From Chitinophagales bacterium (lineage in GTDB: Bacteria > Bacteroidota > Bacteroidia > Chitinophagales > Chitinophagaceae), in contig JAATFV010000090.1 in NCBI GenBank assembly GCA_015655015.1, positions 124,001 to 188,000 of the forward strand: 64,000 bases of DNA. The letters are read 5' to 3'. The translations under genes were made by a program, and so were the position numbers. Of this stretch, positions 15,909 to 24,223 are shown piece by piece (within the stretch, counting starts at the first letter, position 1; each line of letters starts with the position of its first letter). The notes beneath the pieces were generated by a model. That model worked only from the letters and a program-made list of their open reading frames with translations, had not been told where the DNA came from and made no database searches.

Positions 15909-16193
15909 ATGGACCCCTATCGTTTTTGCCAGAGCTGCAGCATGCCGTTGGATAATGTAGAAGTTTTGGGTACTGAAAAAGATGGCTCTAAATGCCTCAA
16001 ATATTGCCGATATTGTTACCAGAACGGCGAATTTACCCATCCTGATATGACATTGGATGAAATGAGGTCCGTGGTGATATCGCAGATGCATATAATGAAT
16101 TTAGAGGAGGATATCATTACAAGGGCTGTGAACGTTCTGCCTTACCTGGGTCGCTGGCTTAGCCCAACGCCTCCTTATCTGTCAACGAAATAA
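15909..16193 (+). CDS. Zinc-ribbon domain protein
   Basis: This 94-aa protein has two Cys pairs (FCQSCSMPLDN and CLKYCRYCYQNGEF) forming a putative zinc ribbon (zf-ribbon_2 type), followed by a helical region (TLDEMRSVVISQMHIMNLEEDII). This is a common small protein of Bacteroidota with unknown role. It lies 39 bp after the phosphoribosyltransferase gene and could be the last gene of the operon. Confidence 0.8.
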   Translation: MDPYRFCQSCSMPLDNVEVLGTEKDGSKCLKYCRYCYQNGEFTHPDMTLDEMRSVVISQMHIMNLEEDIITRAVNVLPYLGRWLSPTPPYLSTK

Positions 16194-16295
16194 ATGGTTG
16201 TCTGAAAGTGAGTTAACATCCTTTATTTTGCGCGGCGTTTTTATTGCCGGAGAATCTGTAACTTTAAAATATCGCGTCTATTTAATATCTATGTT

Positions 16296-16877
16296 ATGTC
16301 AAAAAAGAAGATCCTTTTCCTTACCGGCGATTATGCCGAAGATTATGAAACAATGGTGCCCTTCCAGATGCTGACCATGATCGGTCATGAAGTCCATGCC
16401 GTTTGCCCGGGGAAGAAAAAGGGCGATAAGGTACAGACGGCCATTCATGATTTCGACGGAGCGCAGACCTACAGCGAAAAGCCCGGACATCTTTTTGAGC
16501 TGAATTACTCCTTTGAAGAGGTGAACCCGGAGGAGTATGATGCCCTGTGTATTGCGGGAGGACGCGCCCCGGAATATCTGCGCCTGAACCAGCGTGTCCT
16601 TGACCTGGTGCATCATTTCAATCACTTTAGCAAGCCCATCGCTGCTGTTTGTCATGGGATCCAGATCCTTACAGCCGCGAATGTGGTAAAGGGCAGAAGG
16701 CTTACCGCCTATTATGCGGTAGGACCGGAAGTGACACTTGCAGGAGGAGAGTACGTAAATGTCCCGGCGACTGATGTGGTAATAGACGGCAACCTGGTGA
16801 CCTCACCGGCCTGGCCCGGTCATCCAAAATGGATCGCTGCATTTTTACAGATCTTAGGGACAAAGATCGAGCTGTAG
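16296..16877 (+). CDS. DJ-1/PfpI family protein
   Basis: This 193-aa protein has the class I glutamine amidotransferase-like fold. The nucleophile elbow Cys is in AVCHGIQIL, with an upstream acidic residue in [13 protein letters not shown] and the [10 protein letters not shown] loop. Members act as deglycases, chaperones or proteases in stress responses; specificity cannot be read from sequence. A -7-like TAACTTTA (16259) is present upstream, but I see no box pair, so this gene probably lies outside the island-wide control. Confidence 0.9.
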   Translation: MSKKKILFLTGDYAEDYETMVPFQMLTMIGHEVHAVCPGKKKGDKVQTAIHDFDGAQTYSEKPGHLFELNYSFEEVNPEEYDALCIAGGRAPEYLRLNQRVLDLVHHFNHFSKPIAAVCHGIQILTAANVVKGRRLTAYYAVGPEVTLAGGEYVNVPATDVVIDGNLVTSPAWPGHPKWIAAFLQILGTKIEL

Positions 16878-17025
16878 ACCACTCCTGCCACCACCAGCAG
16901 AACAATTCCCAAGGCGCCGGTTATGATCTTTTCATAATGCAAACCGCCGGTTAACCCACGACCCGCGCCATCTCTTCGTATGTTCTTTATCGTTCTTTAC
17001 CAGCCAGGCCGTCAATCCTTTTTTG
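16878..17025. other. Intergenic spacer without supported gene
   Basis: The spacer between the DJ-1 gene and the receiver-Crp gene is 304 bp long (16878-17181). The right half holds a paired-box promoter (17026-17091) and a leader hairpin (17121-17150). In the left half I see no gene with a credible start; a leftward frame encodes a hydrophobic stretch ([17 protein letters not shown]) but has no ATG/GTG start before a stop. Confidence 0.5.
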
Positions 17026-17091
17026 TTGACAGGGATCACTCTTTCCATTGATAAAGTTCATGCCTTTCGGTTGGCAGATAAGGTACATTTC
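17026..17091 (+). promoter_or_regulatory. Paired boxes and -7 element of the receiver-Crp gene
   Basis: TTGACagggATCAC (17026-17039), 8 bp, TTGATaaagTTCAT (17048-17061), 22 bp, TACATTTC (17084-17091). The regulator gene thus carries the same promoter layout as its proposed targets, consistent with autoregulation or cross-regulation by the paralogue at 1-766. Confidence 0.68.
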
Positions 17092-17120
17092 CGGAAAATA
17101 TAATCTTATATCCGCCGCCG

Positions 17121-17150
17121 GGTAATACCAGGGAGCTTCCCTGTATTACC
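17121..17150 (+). promoter_or_regulatory. Leader hairpin of the receiver-Crp gene
   Basis: GGTAATAC (17121-17128) pairs with GTATTACC (17143-17150), and AGGGA (17130-17134) with TCCCT (17138-17142), leaving one bulged C and a 3-nt loop. It would lie in the 5' leader, about 25 nt downstream of the predicted transcription start and 31 bp before the ATG. No T-run follows, so it is more likely an mRNA structure or an operator than a terminator. Confidence 0.45.
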
Positions 17151-17181
17151 GGCAGGATGTAGTGCTATAAAATATTAACCG

Positions 17182-18240
17182 ATGAAAAAGATATTATTGA
17201 TAGACGGCCAGACCGAAATTCGTGACAGCGCCGTGGGGATACTTGAGTTATCAAATTACAGGGTCATCTGTGCGGACGATGGAAAGACAGGGGTGGAAAT
17301 GGCTATGAGGGAAAGACCAGACCTGATCATCAGCGAACTATTCGTGCCGGGCCTGGACGGATATGGTATACTCCATGTACTGCAGCAGTATCCGGAGACT
17401 TCACAGATCCCCTTTATTTTTCTGACAGCTCCGGGAGATAAGAACGACTGGCGGAAAGGAATGAAGGCGGGCGCAGACGATTACCTGACCAAACCCTTTG
17501 AAGGCATCGAATTGCTGAAAGCCGTCGAGGCCTGCCTGAACAAGAAAAAGTCCCGTGTTCAGAAGCCGCGGCAGTCAGCCGCCGGATATCCCGCATTCTC
17601 CATGGATGTACATGGGTCCGGAATCCAGCCGCCGTCTATGCCGGACCGGCCTGTACATGCCTTCAGGAAGAAAGATATGCTCTATATGGAGGGGCAGCGT
17701 CCTCATTACGTCTATTTCATAATATCAGGCAGGGTAAAAACATATAAGACCCATACAGATGGGAAGGAGCTTATCACGAATATATGCGGGCCGGGTGATT
17801 TTATCGGGTATCTGGCCGTCATGGAAGGAACGAATTTTCAAGACACCTCGCAGGTATTGGAAGACACAAAAATGATACTGATCCCCAGGCAGGAATTCCT
17901 GGATTGGCTCGGCAAGGATCCGATCGCTACCCGGCACTTCATACGGCTAATGGCGCGAAGCGTAGCGGAAAAAGAAAACGGCCTGTTGAATCTCGCCTAT
18001 AATTCCCTGCGCAAAAGGGTGGCGACGGAGCTCCTGCAGCTAATGGTCACATACAGGAAGAAAGGAGATGGAGACGGAGCTATCGGCATATCCCGCGAAA
18101 ACCTGGCGCATGTGATCGGGTCTGCTACCGAATCGCTGACCCGTACCCTTGGAGATTTCAAGGAAGAGAAACTGATAGACATCCGCCATGGAAAGATCTA
18201 TCTCCTGAACGAGGAAAAATTGAAAAAGCTGATCAATTAA
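17182..18240 (+). CDS. Pseudo-receiver fused to Crp/Fnr-type transcription factor (Asp52 to Glu)
   Basis: This 352-aa protein has a receiver (1-120), a linker (120-150), a cyclic-nucleotide-binding-type beta-roll (about 150-270) and a Crp-type winged helix (about 270-352). It is a paralogue of the gene at 1-766. In the receiver, the phospho-acceptor is E52 (LIISELFVPGLDGYG) and the acidic pair is D8-G9 (LLIDGQTEIRD), while T82 and K104 remain. Phosphorylation is therefore unlikely, and Glu may mimic the active state. The recognition helix reads ATESLTRTLGDF, with E317 and R321 in the positions that read TGA half-sites in Fnr (E-x-x-S-R). No Fnr-like Cys cluster is seen. It is a strong candidate activator of the TGA-N6-TCA promoters, including its own. 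Confidence 0.92.
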   Translation: MKKILLIDGQTEIRDSAVGILELSNYRVICADDGKTGVEMAMRERPDLIISELFVPGLDGYGILHVLQQYPETSQIPFIFLTAPGDKNDWRKGMKAGADDYLTKPFEGIELLKAVEACLNKKKSRVQKPRQSAAGYPAFSMDVHGSGIQPPSMPDRPVHAFRKKDMLYMEGQRPHYVYFIISGRVKTYKTHTDGKELITNICGPGDFIGYLAVMEGTNFQDTSQVLEDTKMILIPRQEFLDWLGKDPIATRHFIRLMARSVAEKENGLLNLAYNSLRKRVATELLQLMVTYRKKGDGDGAIGISRENLAHVIGSATESLTRTLGDFKEEKLIDIRHGKIYLLNEEKLKKLIN

Positions 18241-18262
18241 ATACCTGGTTGTCCTGTTAAAA

Positions 18263-18309
18263 GTTATCCAATTAAAAAAAAACGTTATCCAATTACCGTT
18301 ATCCAATTA
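18263..18309 (+). repeat. 12-bp direct repeat, three copies
   Basis: gttatccaatta occurs at 18263-18274, 18284-18295 and 18298-18309, just after the receiver-Crp stop codon and before the bidirectional hairpin. It is one of many short, locus-specific tandem repeats found in the intergenic spaces of this window. Confidence 0.8.
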
Positions 18310-18336
18310 AAAAACCCCGCCTACGAGGAAGCGGGG
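18309..18336 (-). terminator. Rho-independent terminator downstream of hsp20
   Basis: Read leftward, the stem CCCCGC/GCGGGG (18315-18320 with 18331-18336) encloses a 10-nt loop and is followed by six T residues (18314-18309). It terminates the leftward hsp20 transcript; the rightward side has only A residues after the stem. Confidence 0.75.
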
Positions 18337-18368
18337 AAAACACCAATCAACGATCTTGCCTGTAATGA

Positions 18369-18822
18369 TCACTTCACGGAGATGTGCCGGGACGAGAGCT
18401 TTTTGGCTTCTTCGGTCTTCGGCAGCACCAGCCTGAGTAACCCATCTTCATAGGATGCATCTATCTTGTCCTTATTCACCCATTCCGGTAGGGTGAAGCT
18501 CCTGGAAAGAAGTATAGCTAAATTCTTTGCGGGTGAATTTTTCTTCCTTTTCTTCACTTTTTTCTTCTTTTTCAGCACTGATGGTCAGGATATTGCCTTC
18601 CACATCGATCTTAAAATCGTCCTTTTTCATGCCGGGTGCGGCGAGGTTCACTTCATAGTGGTTTTTGTTCTCCACAATGTTCACGGCAGGAATATTAACC
18701 GGATTCAGGTTCTTCCCTAAAGATCCGCCGTTGAAATCGAACATGGATTCCCAGGGCCTGAAAAAATCATTGAAAACGGTAGGGAGCGTTTCTCCTCTTT
18801 TTAATAATGCTTTGGTAGACAT
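18369..18822 (-). pseudogene. Hsp20/alpha-crystallin small heat shock protein, frameshifted
   Basis: Two overlapping leftward frames together make one Hsp20. The first (18822 to 18472) gives MSTKALLKRGETLPTVFNDF, then the alpha-crystallin start (EVNLAAPGMKKDDFKIDVEGNILTISAEKEE) up to KEFSYTSFQ, and then leaves the family. The second frame continues with RSFTLPEWVNKDKIDASYEDGLLRLVLPKTEEAKKLSSRHISVK, which is the expected C-terminal half with the IxI/V-like tail. The shift lies near 18500-18510. A real loss-of-function mutation, a programmed shift or a sequence error are all possible. A ribosome site AAGGAG precedes the ATG, and an intact paired-box promoter is present. Confidence 0.85.
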
Positions 18823-18867
18823 AACATACTCCTTTTTATTTTAAAGTTGAGAATATGAATTCCAGTA

Positions 18868-18933
18868 CAAAGCTATTCTGTCCGCAACTTCCCGCCTAAG
18901 ACCATCGTCAACCCCGGACCTGAGATTGATCAC
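18868..18933 (-). promoter_or_regulatory. Paired boxes and -7 element of hsp20
   Basis: On the plus strand, the distal box is CTGAGattgATCAC (18920-18933) and the proximal box AAGACcatcGTCAA (18898-18911), 8 bp apart. Read leftward, after 22 bp comes a perfect -7 TAGCTTTG (18875-18868). The proximal box is weak in its outer bases but in register. Confidence 0.65.
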
Positions 18934-19039
18934 TGTTCTTATTTTAAATTGGCGGCTGCCCTCATTTGCTATTTTGTATATTACATTAATGGACGCGACC
19001 GCATTGCGAACGTATGCGGCGCCGGTAATTTCTAACTAT

Positions 19040-19807
19040 ATGGCAAAGATCGGTCTGGTTCTAAGCGGTGGCGGCGTGAGGGGGTTTGCTCATTTGGGAC
19101 TTCTGCAGGCATTGGACGAATGGGGTATTAAACCCTATGCGATCTCAGGTGTGAGCGCCGGAGCAATAATAGGCGCTTTATATGCGGCCGGCCATAAGCC
19201 GGAAAAGATCCTGGCCTTTTTAAAAGCGAATTCCTATTTCAGGTGGTCTAATTTCCTATGGAATAAAGACGGCTTTTTTTCCATGTCGCCCCTGCTGGAA
19301 TTGTTACAGGAGCAGATTCCCCGGGATAGCTTCAAAAACTTGTCGACCCGGCTTTTTATAACCGCGACTGATTATACCAGGAATAAATCCGTCACTTTTG
19401 AAAAAGGAAGCTTGTCCCGGGCGGTCATTGCCTCCTCTTCCGTACCCGTCATTTTTGAACCGGTAGAGATCGGAAATGGCCTTTTTGTGGATGGCGGTTT
19501 ATTGAATAATTTCCCGATCGAGCCTCTCGAAAGCATATGTGACAAACTGATTGGTTGCCATACCAACAATATTCAAACCTGGACGGAGCCTGTCAACCGC
19601 ATCGGGAAAGCCCATATTATCGACCGGTGTTTCCACATGGCTATAGCCAATACAGTCTACGGGAAAGCCAAACATTGTGACCTGTTTATCGAACCCCTGC
19701 TCCATCCCTTCAGCCTGTTCGATGTTAAGAATGCGGATAAGATCTATGAGATCGGGTATAAATCGGCTATAAAGTACAAGAATCAACTGGGTAAGTTACT
19801 GACATGA
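19040..19807 (+). CDS. Patatin-like phospholipase
   Basis: This 255-aa protein starts MAKIGLVLSGGGVRGFAHLGLLQAL. The oxyanion loop GGGVRG, the nucleophile elbow GVSAGA and the catalytic DGG (FVDGGLLNNFPIEPL) of the Ser-Asp dyad are all present, so an active lipid acyl hydrolase is expected. The frame is open further upstream (18926, 18989), but the family N-terminus begins at 19040. It lies before the Mla-type lipid transport operon, with which it may share phospholipid homeostasis, but it has its own spacer. Confidence 0.9.
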   Translation: MAKIGLVLSGGGVRGFAHLGLLQALDEWGIKPYAISGVSAGAIIGALYAAGHKPEKILAFLKANSYFRWSNFLWNKDGFFSMSPLLELLQEQIPRDSFKNLSTRLFITATDYTRNKSVTFEKGSLSRAVIASSSVPVIFEPVEIGNGLFVDGGLLNNFPIEPLESICDKLIGCHTNNIQTWTEPVNRIGKAHIIDRCFHMAIANTVYGKAKHCDLFIEPLLHPFSLFDVKNADKIYEIGYKSAIKYKNQLGKLLT

Positions 19808-19856
19808 AACATTTTGCACTCCTGCCGGCATGTTATCCCCGGCCCTTTTCCCCTTA

Positions 19857-19922
19857 TTGATTTTAATCATCTTTTCTATTGATCAAGTTCACTCCCTGCC
19901 CGTGAAGCTTGTTGTAGTTTCA
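19857..19922 (+). promoter_or_regulatory. Paired boxes and -7 element of the mla operon
   Basis: TTGATtttaATCAT (19857-19870), 8 bp, TTGATcaagTTCAC (19879-19892), 22 bp, TAGTTTCA (19915-19922), then the mlaE ATG at 19940. Confidence 0.66.
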
Positions 19923-19939
19923 TCCGATAATAACAACGC

Positions 19940-20710
19940 ATGCAGCTACCCGTCAAACTACAGCAGTTTCTCGATGAGACCGGCGATATTGCCAGATTCA
20001 CCGGGCGTTATTTCGTACAGGGCGGCAAACCCCGTTATGAATTCCGTGAGCTGATCCGCCAGTGTTATCTCATCGGGTACAATTCATTCCCCCTGGTGGG
20101 CCTTACCGGGTTCATCATGGGCCTGGTATTGACCATGCAATTGCGTCCGTCCCTGGTGGCATATGGCGTTGAATCCCAGTTGCCTGTCATGGTGGGCATT
20201 GCCATTGTCAGGGAGATCGGCCCGGTGATAACGGCATTGATCTTTGCCGGAAAGATCGCCAGCAGCATGGGCGCTGAGCTGGGCTCCATGAAAGTGACCG
20301 AGCAGATAGATGCGATGGAAGTCAGCGGCACCAATCCGTTCAGATACCTGGTGGTAACGCGGGTTGCTGCCTCTACCCTGATGCTGCCGGTGCTGGTGGT
20401 GCTGGGAGACGCCATATCCCTGTTCGGCGCCTATATCGGGGTAAATATCCGTTCTAATACCAGCTTCAGCCTGTTCTTCCAGCAGATATCGGATAGTTTC
20501 AGCTTCGGAGACGTTCTTCCCGCCTTCATTAAAACCTTTTTCTTTGGATTTGCAGTGGGGGTGATCGGCTGTTATAAGGGCTACAACTCCAGTAAGGGTA
20601 CCGAAGGGGTAGGCAGAGCGGCCAATTCAGCGGTGGTAATGGCGTCCATCCTGATCTTCATCATCGATCTTCTCGCAGTGCAGATAACGGATCTGCTCGG
20701 ATTAAATTAA
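19940..20710 (+). CDS. mlaE: MlaE-type ABC transporter permease
   Basis: This 256-aa permease has five to six membrane helices and the conserved MlaE core (LTGFIMGLVLTMQ, REIGPVITALIFAGKIASSMGAELGSMKVTEQIDAMEVSGTNPFRYLVVTR). With the ATPase and MCE protein that follow, it forms a phospholipid transport system between the inner and outer membrane. The ATPase gene starts 5 bp downstream. Confidence 0.95.
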   Translation: MQLPVKLQQFLDETGDIARFTGRYFVQGGKPRYEFRELIRQCYLIGYNSFPLVGLTGFIMGLVLTMQLRPSLVAYGVESQLPVMVGIAIVREIGPVITALIFAGKIASSMGAELGSMKVTEQIDAMEVSGTNPFRYLVVTRVAASTLMLPVLVVLGDAISLFGAYIGVNIRSNTSFSLFFQQISDSFSFGDVLPAFIKTFFFGFAVGVIGCYKGYNSSKGTEGVGRAANSAVVMASILIFIIDLLAVQITDLLGLN

Positions 20711-20715
20711 TATAA

Positions 20716-21471
20716 ATGCAGGAAGCCCAATCATATAAATCATCGAACCCCATCATTTCCATCGAACATGTATGTAAAAGTTTCGGGACCAATATCGTGC
20801 TGAATGATTTTAACCTGACTATCGGGAAAGAAGAAAATGTGGTCATATTAGGTAAATCGGGGGCCGGCAAATCGGTGCTGATCAAATGTATCATCGGCCT
20901 GTTGAAGCCGGACAGCGGCCGGATCCTGGTGTTCGATAAGAACATTCCGGACCTGGATCATGATGAGCTGGACAAGATCAGGGCGAAAGTGGGTTTTCTT
21001 TTCCAGAGCAATGCCTTATACGACTCGATGACCGTCCGGCAAAACCTGGAATTCCCCCTGCGCAGGCATTGGATCGAGATCTCTCAACAGGAGACGGACG
21101 CACTGGTGATGGAAGTCCTGGATAATGTCGGACTCGCGCATACGGTGGATAAGCTGCCGGAAGAGCTGTCCGGCGGCATGCGCAAACGGATCGCGCTGGC
21201 CAGGACATTGATCTTAAAACCGGAAATTATCCTGTATGACGAGCCTACGACCGGTCTCGATCCGGTGACGGGAAGAGAGATCAGCAAGCTGATAATAGCG
21301 ATACAAAAGAAATACCATACAGCGTCCATCATTATTTCACATGATATGAATTGTGTCAGGCTGACCTCGGACAGAGTGGCGATGTTGATGGAGGGCAAGT
21401 GTTATGCACAGGGCACCTATGAGGAGCTGGAACATTCAACGGATGAAAATATAAAACAATTTTTCGAATAA
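20716..21471 (+). CDS. mlaF: MlaF-type ABC transporter ATPase
   Basis: This 251-aa ATPase has Walker A GKSGAGKSVLIK, signature LSGGMRKRIALARTL, Walker B ILYDEPTTGLDP and the switch histidine in IIISHDM. It powers the MlaE permease. The motif set and the MlaF-typical GGMRKR signature support the assignment. Confidence 0.95.
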   Translation: MQEAQSYKSSNPIISIEHVCKSFGTNIVLNDFNLTIGKEENVVILGKSGAGKSVLIKCIIGLLKPDSGRILVFDKNIPDLDHDELDKIRAKVGFLFQSNALYDSMTVRQNLEFPLRRHWIEISQQETDALVMEVLDNVGLAHTVDKLPEELSGGMRKRIALARTLILKPEIILYDEPTTGLDPVTGREISKLIIAIQKKYHTASIIISHDMNCVRLTSDRVAMLMEGKCYAQGTYEELEHSTDENIKQFFE

Positions 21472-21482
21472 ATTCTTATGTT

Positions 21483-22493
21483 ATGGCAATGCAAAACAGA
21501 AGTAATATTAAACTGGGCATCCTGGTCCTGGCAGGACTGTTCCTGTTTATATTGACTTTATATATAATCGGTAAGAACCAGCACCTGTTTGGATCCAATT
21601 TCGAGCTGAAAGCGAGATTTGAGAATGTCAATGGGCTTATGAAGGGAAATAATATCCGTTTTGCAGGTATACAGGCAGGCACTGTCAAAAGCATTAATAT
21701 CATCAACGACACCACGATCGAGGTGATCATGCTGATCGACAACGCCATGAAACCCTATATTAATAAGAATGCAAAAGTTGCCGTCGGCACAGAAGGCCTG
21801 ATCGGAAATAAGATCATCAATATTGTACCGGCAAAGGAAACGGCTCCTGTAGCAGAACAAGGCGATCTGCTGTCCACTCAAAAAAATATCAATACCGACG
21901 AGATGCTGCAGACATTAGACAAGACCAATAATAACATTGCGGACATTTCAGAAGATCTTAAAAGCACTATCCGCCGAATCAATAACAGCACCGCCCTCTG
22001 GGGTATACTGAATGAAAAGAGCCTCGCAGCCAACATGAAGGCGTCTCTGAATAATATCAGCCAGGCCAGCGCAAATGCCAACGATATGGTCAGCGATCTC
22101 CGTGTTATCATCAGCAATGTGAAAAACGGAAAAGGTTCGGCAGGCGCCCTGCTTAAGGACACCAGCCTTTCTCATAATCTCGGTGAAGCTGTGGAAAATA
22201 TCCGAACTGCGGGTGAGAAGATGAATGGCGTGGTGGCGACACTGAATGAGACGGTGCAGGATATCCACCGGGAAATCAACAATGGGAAAGGTACCGTGAA
22301 TGCATTATTAAAAGACCCCGGCCTGGTAGCAAAACTAAATGCCAGTCTTGACAATGCGCAGAAGGGAACAGACGGCTTCAATCAGAATATGGAGGCCTTA
22401 AAGCACAATTTTCTGTTCCGGGGTTATTTCCGCAAGCTGGAAAAACAACAAAAGAAAGAAGTTTCCGCCCGGGACAGTTCCCGCCGGGATTAG
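21483..22493 (+). CDS. mlaD: MCE/MlaD-family lipid-binding protein
   Basis: This 336-aa protein has an N-terminal membrane anchor (IKLGILVLAGLFLFILTLYIIG), an MCE domain (residues about 38-115, FENVNGLMKGNNIRFAGIQAGTV, GTEGLIGNKIINI) and a long helical C-terminal region with amphipathic repeats (NGKGSAGALLKD, NNGKGTVNALLKD). It is the periplasmic lipid-binding component of the MlaEFD complex. Its stop codon abuts the box pair of the next gene. Confidence 0.93.
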   Translation: MAMQNRSNIKLGILVLAGLFLFILTLYIIGKNQHLFGSNFELKARFENVNGLMKGNNIRFAGIQAGTVKSINIINDTTIEVIMLIDNAMKPYINKNAKVAVGTEGLIGNKIINIVPAKETAPVAEQGDLLSTQKNINTDEMLQTLDKTNNNIADISEDLKSTIRRINNSTALWGILNEKSLAANMKASLNNISQASANANDMVSDLRVIISNVKNGKGSAGALLKDTSLSHNLGEAVENIRTAGEKMNGVVATLNETVQDIHREINNGKGTVNALLKDPGLVAKLNASLDNAQKGTDGFNQNMEALKHNFLFRGYFRKLEKQQKKEVSARDSSRRD

Positions 22494-22559
22494 ATGACGG
22501 CAATCAGAGCACCTGCTGAGTCTTGTCATTGCATACTGTGTTTATCTATTGTACATTCA
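22494..22559 (+). promoter_or_regulatory. Paired boxes and -7 element upstream of 119-aa hypothetical gene
   Basis: ATGACggcaATCAG (22494-22507), starting right after the mlaD stop codon, 8 bp, CTGAGtcttGTCAT (22516-22529), 22 bp, TACATTCA (22552-22559). Confidence 0.66.
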
Positions 22560-22582
22560 TTCAGATCACTCCTTTATTATAA

Positions 22583-22942
22583 ATGCTGAATTATATGAAA
22601 AAGATAGATATTGAATTCGAATACAAAGGCCATCAATACGATGCAGCCATTCGTATAAAAAATAAGGCAGAGGGAAAAAAGGAGTACCGGATCACGGTCC
22701 TGGACTGGGAATTGGAGAGGCTCCTATATGGAAATCAAATAATTCAGGAGGCCGATGGGGCCTTGCAGGCAAATGTGCTATTGGAGAAAAAAGAACAAAC
22801 TGAGCTAAAGCTGATCATTGCCGGCAGGTTGAGCAGTTACCTGAAAATACCCTGTTTTGCCGGTGATCTGTGTATCGTACCGTCTCCCCAGGAAGAAGGC
22901 TGGGAAGAATGGCATCCTATTTCCCGGCATAAAATAATATGA
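22583..22942 (+). CDS. Hypothetical protein, 119 aa
   Basis: I do not recognise this protein. It is a small mixed alpha/beta soluble protein starting MLNYMKKIDIEFEYKGHQYDAAIRI (an alternative start at 22595 gives MKKIDIEFEYKG). It has no signal peptide, membrane helix or catalytic motif. Its own paired-box promoter suggests regulated expression with the stress genes. The gene after it (polymer-forming membrane protein) may be co-transcribed across a 105-bp gap. Confidence 0.7.
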   Translation: MLNYMKKIDIEFEYKGHQYDAAIRIKNKAEGKKEYRITVLDWELERLLYGNQIIQEADGALQANVLLEKKEQTELKLIIAGRLSSYLKIPCFAGDLCIVPSPQEEGWEEWHPISRHKII

Positions 22943-23047
22943 ACTATAAAAGCCTGATCTACCGCCTGGCGGCATGAGCAGGGAAGGAATGTTTTTTGCA
23001 GGAAAATCCGTGGAAAGAATGATCGATTAACATTTAAATTTTGAATT

Positions 23048-24223
23048 ATGAAACGATTTTTTTTCCTGTTGCTCCTGCTGACGATGGCTCGCAGCGTTCC
23101 TGCCATGGTCGTCGAATCCGGCACCAGCGTGGTGATAGACCAGCCTGTATATGAGGACGTATATCTTGCCGGGGGCACCATTACGATCGATGCCCCCATC
23201 CACGGAGATCTGGTAGTGGCTGGAGGTAATGTTTATATCAATGACAGCGTGACCCGGGATATCCTGGTGGTAGGGGGAACGGTGACGATCAAAGGATATG
23301 TCGGAGGGAGGATCCGTAGTATCGGCGGTACGATACGGATCACGGGAAACGTGCAGAACGATCTGGTAATAGCCGCGGGAAATATTTTTCTTGAAAAAGG
23401 GAGCACTGTTTTTGGAAGCCTGCTGGCCACCGGAGGCGACCTCACGCTGAATGGCGATATAAAAGGCGATATAAAGGTTGCTGTCGGGTCATTTAAATTG
23501 TATGGCACCGCGGGAAGAAATCTTGATTGCCGGGCAGGCAAGATCGAGATCGACGGGACGATAGCCGGCAGCTCCATTCTGGCCGCTTCCGACAATTTGA
23601 TGATCAGCAATAATGCCGCCTTCAAGGGAGAGGTCCGCTATTGGACATCCGACAAGAACGTGAACTTCGGAAAGTCTCTTGAGAAAGGGAATGCTGTTTC
23701 GGATGAAAGCCTGGCCATAAAAACAAGATCCTGGTATTTTTTAGGCGCTACGACCCTGGCAGGGATCCTCTTGTATCTGGGCATGGGGCTTGTAAGCATC
23801 ATAATGCTGCAATATCTGTTCGCATCTATCTTTAAGAAGGCGGGAGATACGGTGTATTTGAGTACGCTTAAATCCCTGGGATCGGGCTTCCTGTTCCTGG
23901 CTGGAATGCCTGTGCTGATCTTCCTGGTTTTCATTACGCTGGTCGGGGCGCCCCTTGGGCTGATCTTATTATTTGGCTATATCACCGTAATTCTGCTGTG
24001 CAGCAGTATTGTATCTATGACAGGCGCGAACTGGCTCAACAACCGCAGCGGGAATAATCCGGGATCCTGGTCCCTGATATGGAAGGCCTTTGGAATATTT
24101 ATTCTGCTCAGGCTTATCCTGTTCACTCCATTCCTCGGCTGGTTCCTATACTTATTATTGAGCTGCATTGCCTGTGGAGCGATCTTATTGAACATCAAAT
24201 GGAAAAGACTTCAGAAAGTATAA
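23048..24223 (+). CDS. Bactofilin-like beta-helix membrane protein
   Basis: This 391-aa protein has a signal peptide (FFFLLLLLTMARSVPA) and a right-handed beta-helix region (residues 25-215) of short G-rich repeats (VYLAGGTITIDAPIHGDLVVAGGNVYINDSV), as in polymer-forming cytoskeletal/bactofilin-related domains. Four C-terminal membrane helices follow (230-385). Such exported beta-helix plus membrane-domain proteins are common in Bacteroidota and of unknown function; a scaffold role in the envelope is a guess. Its 3' end overlaps the convergent flavin protein gene by 13 bp. Confidence 0.75.
   Translation: MKRFFFLLLLLTMARSVPAMVVESGTSVVIDQPVYEDVYLAGGTITIDAPIHGDLVVAGGNVYINDSVTRDILVVGGTVTIKGYVGGRIRSIGGTIRITGNVQNDLVIAAGNIFLEKGSTVFGSLLATGGDLTLNGDIKGDIKVAVGSFKLYGTAGRNLDCRAGKIEIDGTIAGSSILAASDNLMISNNAAFKGEVRYWTSDKNVNFGKSLEKGNAVSDESLAIKTRSWYFLGATTLAGILLYLGMGLVSIIMLQYLFASIFKKAGDTVYLSTLKSLGSGFLFLAGMPVLIFLVFITLVGAPLGLILLFGYITVILLCSSIVSMTGANWLNNRSGNNPGSWSLIWKAFGIFILLRLILFTPFLGWFLYLLLSCIACGAILLNIKWKRLQKV

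Noticed and set aside
16881-17049. Leftward frame with a hydrophobic stretch ([17 protein letters not shown])
   Set aside because: No usable start codon before an upstream stop, and it overlaps the DJ-1 gene end; not enough to call a gene.
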